45,348 nt of DNA from Sphingobacteriia bacterium (GTDB lineage Bacteria; Bacteroidota; Bacteroidia; B-17B0; Aurantibacillaceae). The stretch lies in contig RFNG01000131.1 of assembly GCA_009927275.1 (NCBI GenBank), positions 1-45,348 on the forward strand, given 5' to 3'. Below the pieces are notes generated by a model that saw only the letters and a list, made by a program, of their open reading frames with translations, ran no database searches and was not told the DNA's origin. How positions within the stretch are numbered: the first letter of the stretch is position 1; each line of letters starts with the position of its first letter. Shown here in pieces: positions 26,160 to 35,152 of this stretch. A program made the translations under genes and the position numbers.

Positions 26160-27386
26160 ATGCGACTGCTTGTTTTATCGCATTTTTTTCCCCACACGGG
26201 CGCTGAGCCGTTTTTGGTGTACGAATCGCAGTATTTTAATGTAACCTCTAATTCGGTTTTAATAGCACCCTTGTTTGGCAGTGGTACAGCCCAACATTTA
26301 CAACTAAACCACCGTGTTTTGCCGCCCGTGCTTACCTCTCCCAAATCCCGTTTGCAATTGCTGTACAAGGGGCTGTTTAATTTTAAATCATTTTCATACC
26401 ACCGTAGTGATTTTTTTAAACATTGGTGGAAACAGCCTAAAACCTGGTATAGTGTATGCCTCAGTATTCTGGTTTCACGAGCTATTCGCGCCAGTTCAAA
26501 TTACCAGCAGTTAATTCATTACATAAACGCCGGAGGTCCGGTAATTGTATATTCTTATTGGGCAGATCATTGGACATCGGTATTACCGTATTTGAAAGAT
26601 TCGTGTAGCACATCACATTATAAAATTGTAATTCGCTCGCACGGTTCGGATTTAACCGGAGTACACCAACAGGGATACCGTCCGTTTAGAGCTGAGGTAT
26701 TACAGCTTTGTACCGCCTGGTACGCTGTTTCTGAATATGGTAAATTGTATTTACAAACCCGTTATCCTGAGTTTAAATTTAAAATTAAATGTGCGCGCAT
26801 TGGAGTGCCTGGTCATGGCAAAGCGCCACTTCCCAATGTAGGGCAGCCTCTTACATTTATTTCGGTTTCAAATATTGTGCCATTAAAACGTGTGCATCTT
26901 ATATTTGAAGTATTTCAAAATCTTAACCAGGATATCATTTGGCATCATTTTGGTGACGGCCCAGAAATGCCGCGTTTAAAACAAAAAATAAAATCGGCAC
27001 GCCCCGCTTTTAAAGTTCACTTGCATGGACACGTAGAAACGGATGCATTGGTGTCATTTTACAAAACGCAACCGGTACATGCTTTTATTAATTTAAGTAC
27101 GCGTGAAGGTCTTCCGGTTTCAATCATGGAAGCATTTTCATTTGGTATACCTGTTTTTGCAACTGCAGTAGGGGGTACGCCAGAACTTGTAAACGACACA
27201 AATGGAAGCTGCATACCAGCCGAAGTTACAGATACTGTTTTACAGAATGCTTTAGAGGCTTTTGTGTTACGAATATCAAATTCAAACGATTTGCGCCAAC
27301 AAGCCTACATCACATGGTTAAATAAGGTTTCTACTGAAAACTACATTCATTTTTTTAATGAATTAAAAGCCTATTCCTCTTCATGA
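26160..27386 (+). CDS. glycosyltransferase family 4
   Basis: The 408-residue GT-B enzyme has an N-terminal acceptor domain and a C-terminal donor domain with FISVSNIVPLKRVHLI, HHFGDGPEMPRL and the E-x7-E type motif EGLPVSIMEAFSFGIP. It is predicted to add a sugar from a nucleotide sugar to a growing lipid-linked glycan at the cytosolic face of the membrane. It is directly coupled to the upstream methyltransferase and converges on the PRiA4b gene with a 16-base overlap. Confidence 0.88.
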   Translation: MRLLVLSHFFPHTGAEPFLVYESQYFNVTSNSVLIAPLFGSGTAQHLQLNHRVLPPVLTSPKSRLQLLYKGLFNFKSFSYHRSDFFKHWWKQPKTWYSVCLSILVSRAIRASSNYQQLIHYINAGGPVIVYSYWADHWTSVLPYLKDSCSTSHYKIVIRSHGSDLTGVHQQGYRPFRAEVLQLCTAWYAVSEYGKLYLQTRYPEFKFKIKCARIGVPGHGKAPLPNVGQPLTFISVSNIVPLKRVHLIFEVFQNLNQDIIWHHFGDGPEMPRLKQKIKSARPAFKVHLHGHVETDALVSFYKTQPVHAFINLSTREGLPVSIMEAFSFGIPVFATAVGGTPELVNDTNGSCIPAEVTDTVLQNALEAFVLRISNSNDLRQQAYITWLNKVSTENYIHFFNELKAYSSS

Positions 27387-28060
27387 GGTTCAAATGAATA
27401 ATCAGAATGGTCTGCATCATCAAAAGACGTTTCGGAATCTTCTTCATTATCCACGTCACCCTCTTCACCTTCTAATTGATCCAATTCATCTGCATTAACA
27501 CCATCATCGTCAGGTAACCCTGCGTCCCTATAAATGGCTTCGTCATCCGGTTCATCCGTAAGGGCATCAACCAGTCCGGCAATTGCAAGTTCAGGCCCAA
27601 GTTCAGCTTTTGCCATTTGAACCTGTTTGTATTGTTTAGGGGCAATACCATTTGTATTTGAAATAACCGGATAGGTGGTTTTATGTTGTTCCGTTTCTAA
27701 TTTAATAAGTTCAATATAAAACGTCCACTTAACCTGCGGATCAAATACGTAAACAAAACGTTGACGCGGCTGCTTAATACCTGCAGCTAATTTCACATCA
27801 CGCATTAATTTTTTTGGTAACACACCTGCTTTTACATCACTTTCATCTAAAGGCAAATCTTCTTCGCGCAATGTAACTTCACGGCCTTTACGCCATTGGT
27901 CATCACTTAAAAAAAACGAGGCAGCATGCTTGCCATCAAATAAAAAAGCTTTTTGAATACAGGTATGAAGCGTTTCAAATACCTGAGTAGAAAGTATGTC
28001 AATTTCACGCCAGATATCCTCGTGATCTTCTAAACATATTCTAAAACGGTAAACAGCCAT
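27371..28060 (-). CDS. plasmid pRiA4b ORF-3-like protein with acidic tail
   Basis: Residues about 1-175 match the PRiA4b ORF-3-like domain (YRFRICLEDHEDIWREIDI at the start, then FLFDGKHAASFFLSDDQW). The last 55 residues are strongly acidic (Glu/Asp runs) with almost no hydrophobic residue. The family is found both on mobile elements and as a conserved chromosomal gene in Bacteroidota; its molecular role is not known. It lies two bases downstream of a glycosyltransferase gene on the same strand, which looks like an operon. Confidence 0.8.
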   Translation of the reverse strand: MAVYRFRICLEDHEDIWREIDILSTQVFETLHTCIQKAFLFDGKHAASFFLSDDQWRKGREVTLREEDLPLDESDVKAGVLPKKLMRDVKLAAGIKQPRQRFVYVFDPQVKWTFYIELIKLETEQHKTTYPVISNTNGIAPKQYKQVQMAKAELGPELAIAGLVDALTDEPDDEAIYRDAGLPDDDGVNADELDQLEGEEGDVDNEEDSETSFDDADHSDYSFEPHEEE

Positions 28061-28062
28061 AT

Positions 28063-28812
28063 TTAGTTTTTCGGTGCGTAAATTTTAGATTTTAAAATAC
28101 CTAACCGGTTAAAAAAATGAATCCATGAAACGCCCAGCACACCTAGTCCGTATGTCATGCTACGGCTAAAATTAATTGAACTGGCTTCAGGAAAATATTT
28201 GGTAGGGCAGGTTACCTCTGCAATATCAAATCCGGCATAAAATATTTGTGATATCATCTGATTGTCAAATACAAAATCATCTGAATTAGCCTGATAATTA
28301 ATACGCTCTAAAACGGTTTTTGAAAATGCACGGTATCCGGTGTGGTATTCTGATAATTTTTGATTAATTAAAATATTTTGAGACAGGGTTAAAAACCTAT
28401 TAAAAATGTATTTGTATAAGGGCATACCTCCCTTTAATGCGCCTTTTCCTAATATTCGAGATCCAAACGCTACGGGATATAAATCATGGGCAATCAAATA
28501 GCATAAACTTTGAATTAATTTAGGCGTATATTGATAATCGGGATGAAGCATTACCACAATATCGGCTTGTAATTGCAGGGCTTTATCGTAACATGTTTTT
28601 TGGTTGCCGCCGTAGCCTTTATTTTGCTCATGACGTATAACATGCTTTATACCAATTTCGCGAGCAACCTCTGAGGTATTGTCTTTACTGTGGTCGTCTA
28701 CCAGCACAACATCATCTACAATATCAAATGGAATTTCATCATAGGTTTGTTTTAAAGTTAATGCGGCATTATATGCCGGCAACACAACTACAATTTTTTT
28801 ACCCTGTATCAT
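28063..28812 (-). CDS. glycosyltransferase family 2 (dolichyl-phosphate sugar synthase-like)
   Basis: The 249-residue GT-A enzyme has VVLPAYNAALTLKQTYDEI at the N-terminus, the VLVDDHSKDNT motif near residues 38-48 and the metal-binding HPDYQY in place of a strict DxD. No transmembrane domain is obvious apart from a hydrophobic stretch near the C-terminus. It resembles polyprenyl-phosphate mannose/glucose synthases. It is divergent from the LptF/LptG gene. Confidence 0.85.
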   Translation of the reverse strand: MIQGKKIVVVLPAYNAALTLKQTYDEIPFDIVDDVVLVDDHSKDNTSEVAREIGIKHVIRHEQNKGYGGNQKTCYDKALQLQADIVVMLHPDYQYTPKLIQSLCYLIAHDLYPVAFGSRILGKGALKGGMPLYKYIFNRFLTLSQNILINQKLSEYHTGYRAFSKTVLERINYQANSDDFVFDNQMISQIFYAGFDIAEVTCPTKYFPEASSINFSRSMTYGLGVLGVSWIHFFNRLGILKSKIYAPKN

Positions 28813-28885
28813 AAGGGTATAAATTTAATAAAGTTTGACTAATTGCAGTTTTATAAACGCTTTTATTGCCTTACCTTAGTTTAAC

Positions 28886-30274
28886 ATGTTTAAAACCATT
28901 CACCGCATGATATTAAGTGCTTTTTTAAAGCCCTTTGCCGTTAGTTTGGCCGTATCGGTGTTTATGTTTTTTATTATTAAAATTGTTATTACATATTTAG
29001 ATGATTTTTTAGGAAAAGGCCTTCCGGCATTAGATTTAATGCGTTTATTTTTTTATGCATTGGTGGCAATTATACCAGAATGCATACCCCTGGCGGTTTT
29101 AATGGGTTCAATAATGAGTTTTGGTGCAATGGCTGAGCATTACGAACTTGCTGCTTTAAAATCCGCCGGCCATTCGCTTTGGAAAATTTTTCAACCGGCA
29201 ATCCTGCTTATGTGCGGTATTGCAATAGGCACATTTTTATTTAATAATTATATTTTGCCTAAAGTGCATTTAAAATTTACTTCACTTTTATACGATATTC
29301 GGCAAAAAAAACCCTCTATTTCTATAAAAGAAGGCATTTATTATTCTGGAATTAAAAATTACCGTATACGGGTGGCGTCAAAATCCAAAAACCAAGATAC
29401 TTTACACGGCATCAGTATATATGATCATACCGCTCAACAAGGTAATACAACGCAATTGTTTTCAAAACGCGGTTTTATGCAAGCAACGGCGGATACTTCA
29501 GCATTAATTTTACGATTACAAAACGGTGTAAGGTATGAGCAAAACGGTCCATTTGGAGCGTTTGCCTACAGACAGCCTAATACCCTTCAAATATTAGATT
29601 TTAAACAGTTAACGGTATTTATTCCCTTGGATGAATTTAAAATGAAACGCACCAACGAAGCACTTTTTAAACATCATGGTGAAATGCTTAACATTTGGCA
29701 AATTGATAGCATGGTTGCAGTTTTAGATAGTGGTTTACAAACAAAATACCACTGGATAAATCAACAGCATGCCTTAAAGTGGCAGCCGGGTATATCCACA
29801 CAAAATATTTTTAATACACGTTCAATTTCTAAAAAACGTTTATCCGAGGCGCAACAATTCACGCGTCAGGCCATTACACAACTAGAAGCACAGGAAGCAT
29901 TTGTAAAAGCACAAAATGACGAACGCCTAGAATACAAAACCGAATGGCATAAAAAAACAGTTATGTCATTAATGTGTTTAGTATTATTTTTTATAGGTGC
30001 ACCTTTAGGTGCCCTCATACAAAAAGGGGGATTTGGATTACCTGTTGTTATAGCGGTGTTGCTATTTTTAGTTTATTTTATTTGTACCGAATTTTTTATG
30101 GGTTTGGCGCTTGAAGGTGTTATTAGTCCTTGGCCGGGACTTTGGCTTCCGTTTGTATTTTTTTTACCGTTAAGTTTAATATTAACCCAGCGTGCGGCTC
30201 GTGACATTCGCGGATTTGATTTTAGGTTCCGTTTTATTCGCTCAAAACATGCAACTACTCATCATCACTCATAA
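28886..30274 (+). CDS. LptF/LptG-family permease (LPS export)
   Basis: The 462-residue protein has three N-terminal transmembrane helices (about 10-35, 55-80, 98-120), a long periplasmic beta-rich domain and three C-terminal helices (about 355-430), as in LptF and LptG. The helix-linked motifs ELAALKSAGHSLWKI (coupling helix to the LptB ATPase) are visible. It helps extract lipopolysaccharide from the inner membrane. Only one such gene is here; its partner and LptB must be elsewhere. A TACCTTAG box lies six bases before its ATG. It overlaps the next glycosyltransferase gene by 26 bases. Confidence 0.88.
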   Translation: MFKTIHRMILSAFLKPFAVSLAVSVFMFFIIKIVITYLDDFLGKGLPALDLMRLFFYALVAIIPECIPLAVLMGSIMSFGAMAEHYELAALKSAGHSLWKIFQPAILLMCGIAIGTFLFNNYILPKVHLKFTSLLYDIRQKKPSISIKEGIYYSGIKNYRIRVASKSKNQDTLHGISIYDHTAQQGNTTQLFSKRGFMQATADTSALILRLQNGVRYEQNGPFGAFAYRQPNTLQILDFKQLTVFIPLDEFKMKRTNEALFKHHGEMLNIWQIDSMVAVLDSGLQTKYHWINQQHALKWQPGISTQNIFNTRSISKKRLSEAQQFTRQAITQLEAQEAFVKAQNDERLEYKTEWHKKTVMSLMCLVLFFIGAPLGALIQKGGFGLPVVIAVLLFLVYFICTEFFMGLALEGVISPWPGLWLPFVFFLPLSLILTQRAARDIRGFDFRFRFIRSKHATTHHHS

Positions 30275-31448
30275 AGCAGTATTTCCTGTAGATGACGGAC
30301 ACAGCTTTGCCATGGCGCAGGGTATTTTAGGCCTGTGTGCCTGCGGTGCTAAAGTGCATGTATTGGCAATGAATACGCATAAGCATCAAAAACCAACGGA
30401 GCTGCAACATAATCCGTACCCTGGTAATTTAACGTATGAAACCCATTCAGTTAATACAACACCGGGGGTGCTGTCTGCACTTTTAAATTTATGCAGTGCA
30501 GAATCCTATTTTGTAAGTCGTTTTAGGCATATCGTATTTCAAAACGCAATTATTGCCCGTTTAAAACTTCAACATTTTGATATTATTCAGTTTGAAGGTA
30601 TTTTTCCGGCCCTGTATATAAATATTGTAAAGCCTCTAAGTAAGGCTCTGTGTATTATCCGTACGCATAACATTGAATTTCAGATTTGGGAAGAACGCCA
30701 GCAATGGCTTACCAATTCAATTAAATCCTGGTATTTTAAATTGCAAACGGCCCGTTTAAAACGGTATGAGATACATCAATTGCAAAAAGCGGATGCATGG
30801 GTACCCATTTCAAAAGAAGATGCTGCGGCGTTAAAGCGTTTGATTAAAACCGACACGCCTTTACACGTGGCGCCAACAGGTATAGAAATTAAGCATCGTA
30901 AAAAACAGCAGGCATACAAAGATTTGCTTTTTGTAGGAAGTTTAGATTGGGAGCCCAACCGGATGGGTTTAAATTGGTTTTTTTTAAAAATTTGGCCTTT
31001 GTTATGTCAAACGCATCCTGCTATACAAATAACGCTTATTGGTCGTGGAGCACAAAACTATGCTAAAGGAATTTTGCAATGCACGGCTGTTGATTTTGTT
31101 CCTGATCTTAACCCTTACTATGAAACACATCAGGTGGTTATTATACCCATATTACATGGCGGCGGTATGCGAATAAAATTATTAGAGGCTATGGCATTTG
31201 GAATGCCTGTGGTTACTACCACAAAAGGCAATCAGGGTTTACATGCACTGGCAGGCCAGCATGTATGCGTTGCAGATACGGAATCCGATTTTTTAAATGC
31301 GATTGTTTTGCTGTTAACACAGCCTCCATTGCGACAGCAATTTGAAAAGGCAGCACATGACTGGGTTCAAAAAGAGTTTAACCAAACTCAAATTATGCAA
31401 GGGTGGTTTTCTCAATATCAACATTGGATTAACACCTTATGTTCGTAA
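30249..31448 (+). CDS. GT-B glycosyltransferase (family 4-like)
   Basis: From the ATG at 30249 the protein has 399 residues; an upstream in-frame codon lies deeper inside the LptF gene and gives no family-like sequence. The N-terminus (LLIITHKAVFPVDDGHSFAMA) and the C-terminal LFVGSLDWEPNRMGLNWF, PILHGGGMRIKLLEAMAFGMPVV and TTTKGNQG mark a GT4/GT1-type sugar transferase. It is translationally coupled to LptF upstream and its stop codon overlaps the next gene's ATG. Confidence 0.86.
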   Translation: MQLLIITHKAVFPVDDGHSFAMAQGILGLCACGAKVHVLAMNTHKHQKPTELQHNPYPGNLTYETHSVNTTPGVLSALLNLCSAESYFVSRFRHIVFQNAIIARLKLQHFDIIQFEGIFPALYINIVKPLSKALCIIRTHNIEFQIWEERQQWLTNSIKSWYFKLQTARLKRYEIHQLQKADAWVPISKEDAAALKRLIKTDTPLHVAPTGIEIKHRKKQQAYKDLLFVGSLDWEPNRMGLNWFFLKIWPLLCQTHPAIQITLIGRGAQNYAKGILQCTAVDFVPDLNPYYETHQVVIIPILHGGGMRIKLLEAMAFGMPVVTTTKGNQGLHALAGQHVCVADTESDFLNAIVLLLTQPPLRQQFEKAAHDWVQKEFNQTQIMQGWFSQYQHWINTLCS

Positions 31449-32607
31449 TGGCCAACGGTATATTTTGGGGCGCATTTGCAATTATGTGTATAAGCTATAT
31501 TGTTTATCCCGCAACGTTATTTTTAATAACCCGCTTTATTAAATTAAAACCACGAAGTGTAATTCCCCAAAATCACAACCAAAACCCGGATTGGCCATAG
31601 TATGCGCAGCTTATAATGAACAAGATGTCATACTTAAAAAACTTGAAAATATTTGGAGCTTATGGAATGAAGGTATTACTGAGGTTTGGATAGGTTCAGA
31701 TTGTTCCACCGATGCGACCAACAGTATTTTATCAAACTGGTGTAAAACCCATCAGCACTTAAATACTGTTTTTTATACCCAACGCCAAGGTAAAATTAAA
31801 ATAATTAACGATTTGGTACAGCGCTGTGAGGCTCCTTTGATTTTAATAACCGATGCAAACATTATTTTACCCTTACAAACGGTAAGCCGTTTACGTATTT
31901 CACAGGTCCAGTATCAATCCGATTTAATGGGTGTTTCGGTTAATCGTCAAAGCCCTTTTACCAAAACGGGTATAGCTAAGGAAGAGCGCCGGTATATGAA
32001 TTTTGAAAACGCCCTAAAAGCTATGGAATACCGTTGTTTTGGTATATTTATGGGGGCAGAAGGGTCCTGTTTATTAATTACAAAATCAGCGTTTATACCC
32101 GTACCTTCTCATTTTAAAGTGGATGATTTTTTTCTAACCATGCAAATGATTCGATGCGGCAAACGCTTGCATTATGAACATCAAATTGAAGTACTTGAGG
32201 ATAACCCCGGAGATGTTAAAGGTGAATTTATACGAAAATCTAGAATTGCAAATGGTAATTTTCAAAATCTAATATTTTTCAGAGATCTGTTTTTTAAACC
32301 ATGGCAAATTTCGGCCATAGTATTTTGGTTACATAAGGGCATTCGATGGACAGGACCAATTTGGCTATTTTTAATGTGTATAAGTTCAGCAATGGAATGG
32401 CATACCCTCTACATGCGAATTTTATTTTTAATTCAGGTGGGTATAATAGGGTTTGCAATACGCAGTTATTATAAACCGCTTAGGGTTCCAATATTGCGAT
32501 CAGTAGCGCATTTCTATTTGATGAATGCAGCCATCGTTTCAGGGTTTATGGCATTTTTAAAACACGACCCTAAATCCTATTGGAATCCAATAAAACGCCA
32601 TGTGTAA
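31439..32607 (+). CDS. membrane glycosyltransferase family 2, interrupted by an apparent -1 frame break
   Basis: An ATG at 31439 overlaps the previous stop and opens a 53-codon frame with a transmembrane helix (GIFWGAFAIMCISYIVYPATL) exactly like the N-terminus of processive GT2 enzymes; it ends at a TAG at 31598. The catalytic part continues in the -1 frame from about 31588 (LAIVCAAYNEQDVI, SDCSTDATNS, ITDANI, DDFFLTMQM), with further membrane helices after residue 280. Joined, the protein would be about 389 residues. Around 31582-31588 the sequence A-AAC-CCG has the form of a -1 slippery heptamer; a lost A or C would explain it equally well. The catalytic frame alone has no ATG, only a TTG at 31591. 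Confidence 0.72.
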
Positions 32608-34083
32608 ACGTTTTGGCATAATTATTTTAATGTTATGGGGCAGGGTTGGTCCCAATCAAATTCTTTTATTGAAATACGCCATGCAGACAAATTTACATTT
32701 GATAATGCGCAAAGCGATGCTAAACTTTTAATTGGAGCGGTTGCTTTTGAACACGACGGTGCCATTTTATATTGCGATACAGCATTATTTTACGAACACG
32801 ATGAATCTATAAAGGCCCGTGGACATATACGCATTATTAAAGGGGATAGCATTTCGGCATACGCTAAAGGCATGGTGTATTCTGGAAAAGTACGAATGGC
32901 ACGCTTAATGGGCGATGTGCATTTGCAAGAAAAACGTATGCACTTACAAACCGATACGCTGGATTTTAATTTAAAAACGGCCATTGCCTATTATACACAT
33001 TCTGCCCAAAGCACGTATCTGGATAATACGTTTATAAGTAAAACCGGCTTTTACAACTCAAAGCAAAAAAAATTAGTCTTTTTAAGTGCAGTAGAATTAA
33101 AAAACCCCACCTATACCTTACGCACCGACACTTTAAATTATTTACTATCCACCTCAACGGCCTATTTTTTAAGTCCCACTATTATGGAACAACAAAATGA
33201 TTTTATGTATGGAAACCGCGGATGGTATAATACAAAAACACATGCTTCTAAAATTTTATCGCATCCATTGGTACAATCTAAATCACGTGTTTTACGTTGC
33301 GACAGTTTATATTATGATGGTATTAAAAAAATTGCCCAGGCATTTGGTCATATAGATATTACTGACACCATAAACAAAGTTTGTGTAAAGGGTAATAGGG
33401 GGTTTTTAAATAACCAAAGCAATACTTGTAAGGTGTATCAAAACCCTCGGGCCCGTGTATTCCGAAACGCCGATACACTATATATTAAAGCCGATACCCT
33501 TATGGGGTATTTCAAATCTAAAAACTACCAATTAAAAGCATGGTTACAGGTTCAGTTATGGCATGATAAATTTCAAGGACGCTGCGATACGTTACGTTAT
33601 AATACAGCTGATTCAGTAATGCATGCCAAAGGCAAGCCGGTTTTTTGGTATAAAACAATGCAAACTCATGCTAAAGACATGCAGTTAACGGTATATGAAA
33701 ATCATATTTACAGAGGGCTATTAACAGGCGGAGCCACAGCACTTGAATCGGTGGATAGTTCTGATTTATTTAAGTTAAATCAAATTCAGGGTAAAACGAT
33801 GATGCTGAATTTTACAGCAGACACCTTAAGTAAAATCCGTGTTATGGGTCAGGCACGTTCTTTACATTGGATGAAAGACCAAGATGTTTGGAGCGGAATT
33901 GAACAGGTGCAGTCTGACGAATATAACGTTTGGTTTAAACATGGTGAGGCCATTCGAATAACAGCACGGCCAAAAACGCAAGGAAAACATATTCCAATTA
34001 AAGAATGCTCAGCAGATAAAATATTATTTAATGATGCCGTTTGGAAGGGGCCGCTAAGGCCACAAGGAAATACAGGGTTTTAG
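32600..34083 (+). CDS. OstA/LptA-like periplasmic LPS-transport protein, apparent -1 frame break in the signal peptide
   Basis: The main frame (from 32635) holds repeated beta-strand units with alternating Asp-Thr-Leu (e.g. LQTDTLDFN, LRTDTLNYL, RCDTLRYN), the pattern of OstA-like proteins that form the LPS bridge. The ATG at 32635 leaves no signal peptide. An ATG at 32600, overlapping the glycosyltransferase stop, encodes MCKRFGIIILMLWG in another frame; shifting -1 in the GGGG run at 32637-32640 joins it to QGWSQSNSFIEIRHAD, giving a good signal peptide and 494 residues. It is the last gene of the LptF operon, which fits its role. Confidence 0.75.
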
Positions 34084-34348
34084 CATTTAATGTATTATAA
34101 TACAGCCTATTATGCATATTGTTTAAGCCATATTGAAAGTACGTATCTACTTATTTAAATCTTAATTTAAAAAAATCTTTTAGCATGAATTAGGCAATTT
34201 AATAGTTTAATATTAAATAATATGGATGCTGGCCTTCTTAAAATAAAATTTAAAAACTGTTTATTTAAATACCTGTTTATAAACCTACCTTTTGAATATA
34301 TGATAAATCCAAAAAAAAGTGTATTCTTGTATATATAAAATATAAATT
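34084..34348. other. AT-rich intergenic region before the T9SS/TonB pair
   Basis: No gene is seen. It contains a perfect 14-base palindrome (TGTATTATAATACA, 34091-34104) shortly after the OstA stop and weak promoter-like words (TACCTTTTG at 34286-34294, TATTCTTG at 34322-34329) before the next ATG. Confidence 0.45.
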
Positions 34349-35146
34349 ATGAAAAAAATACTAGGCGCTTTATTCACCCTCCAGTTAGTAAGCCTTTTAC
34401 AGGCTCAAACGCTTCCCACCTGCTCGTTAGATGCTGCGTTTACGGCCTCTAATAAATATGGCGTTTGGCCAGACAGTGCCACCAATTTTAATGCAGGATT
34501 TGTAAATACACCCTATCTGCAAAATATTACTGTTAAAGTTCCAAAAGACACCATTCAATCCATATTAAAGTTATGTTTTACGCGCTTTGTAGTTTCAACT
34601 CCTAGTAATGTAGTTAATTATGGCTTACCGCAGGGGCTAACCTTTGGATCGAGTAATACGGTTGTGCCAAACGGCACCGTTAATGGAGCACCCTCCTTAC
34701 GGTTTCCCGGAAATTCCAATGCGTGTGCCAGTGTATATGGTACTCCAACGGTATCGGGCACCTATACACTTCAAATGCAAATACAAGCCTATGCTACTAC
34801 AACACTATCCATTGCACAATGTCCTGCCGTACCAAACTTTACTTCCGGTTTACTGGTTAACACCACTTTATTAAAGTATTATAAAATTGATGTTAATTTA
34901 TCAACCGGGATACAAAACACTGCATTCTCAAAGGGTATTCGTTGTGATAATCGAGATGTAATTAATTTATTGCCGGAATCTCAAAACCTATTTATTTACT
35001 CCATAAGTGGCAAACTATTAAAGCAATTTAACATAGAACCTTTTGAAATTAAACCAAATCAACTTGCGGATTTAGAAATGGGAATTTATATTCTCAGGTC
35101 CAATCATACACGGAGCGAGTCGGTTCAAAGAATTTTGATTCATTAA
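34349..35146 (+). CDS. T9SS-sorted secreted protein
   Basis: The 265-residue protein has a signal peptide (ILGALFTLQLVSLLQAQ), a beta-rich middle with six Cys (CSLDAAFT, LKLCFTRF, ACASVYG, IAQCPAVP, RCDNRD), and a T9SS type A tail (IYSISGKLLKQF ... MGIYILRS ... RILIH). It should be secreted or surface attached. The middle reads like a putative Ig-like or bacterial adhesion fold, not a known enzyme. The TonB receptor gene starts six bases after its stop, so they form an operon. Confidence 0.75.
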   Translation: MKKILGALFTLQLVSLLQAQTLPTCSLDAAFTASNKYGVWPDSATNFNAGFVNTPYLQNITVKVPKDTIQSILKLCFTRFVVSTPSNVVNYGLPQGLTFGSSNTVVPNGTVNGAPSLRFPGNSNACASVYGTPTVSGTYTLQMQIQAYATTTLSIAQCPAVPNFTSGLLVNTTLLKYYKIDVNLSTGIQNTAFSKGIRCDNRDVINLLPESQNLFIYSISGKLLKQFNIEPFEIKPNQLADLEMGIYILRSNHTRSESVQRILIH

Positions 35147-35152
35147 AATGAC

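Noticed and set aside
31342-31542. 66-codon frame overlapping the end of one glycosyltransferase and the start of the next
   Set aside because: It is out of frame with both; the membrane-helix frame from 31439 is the convincing one.
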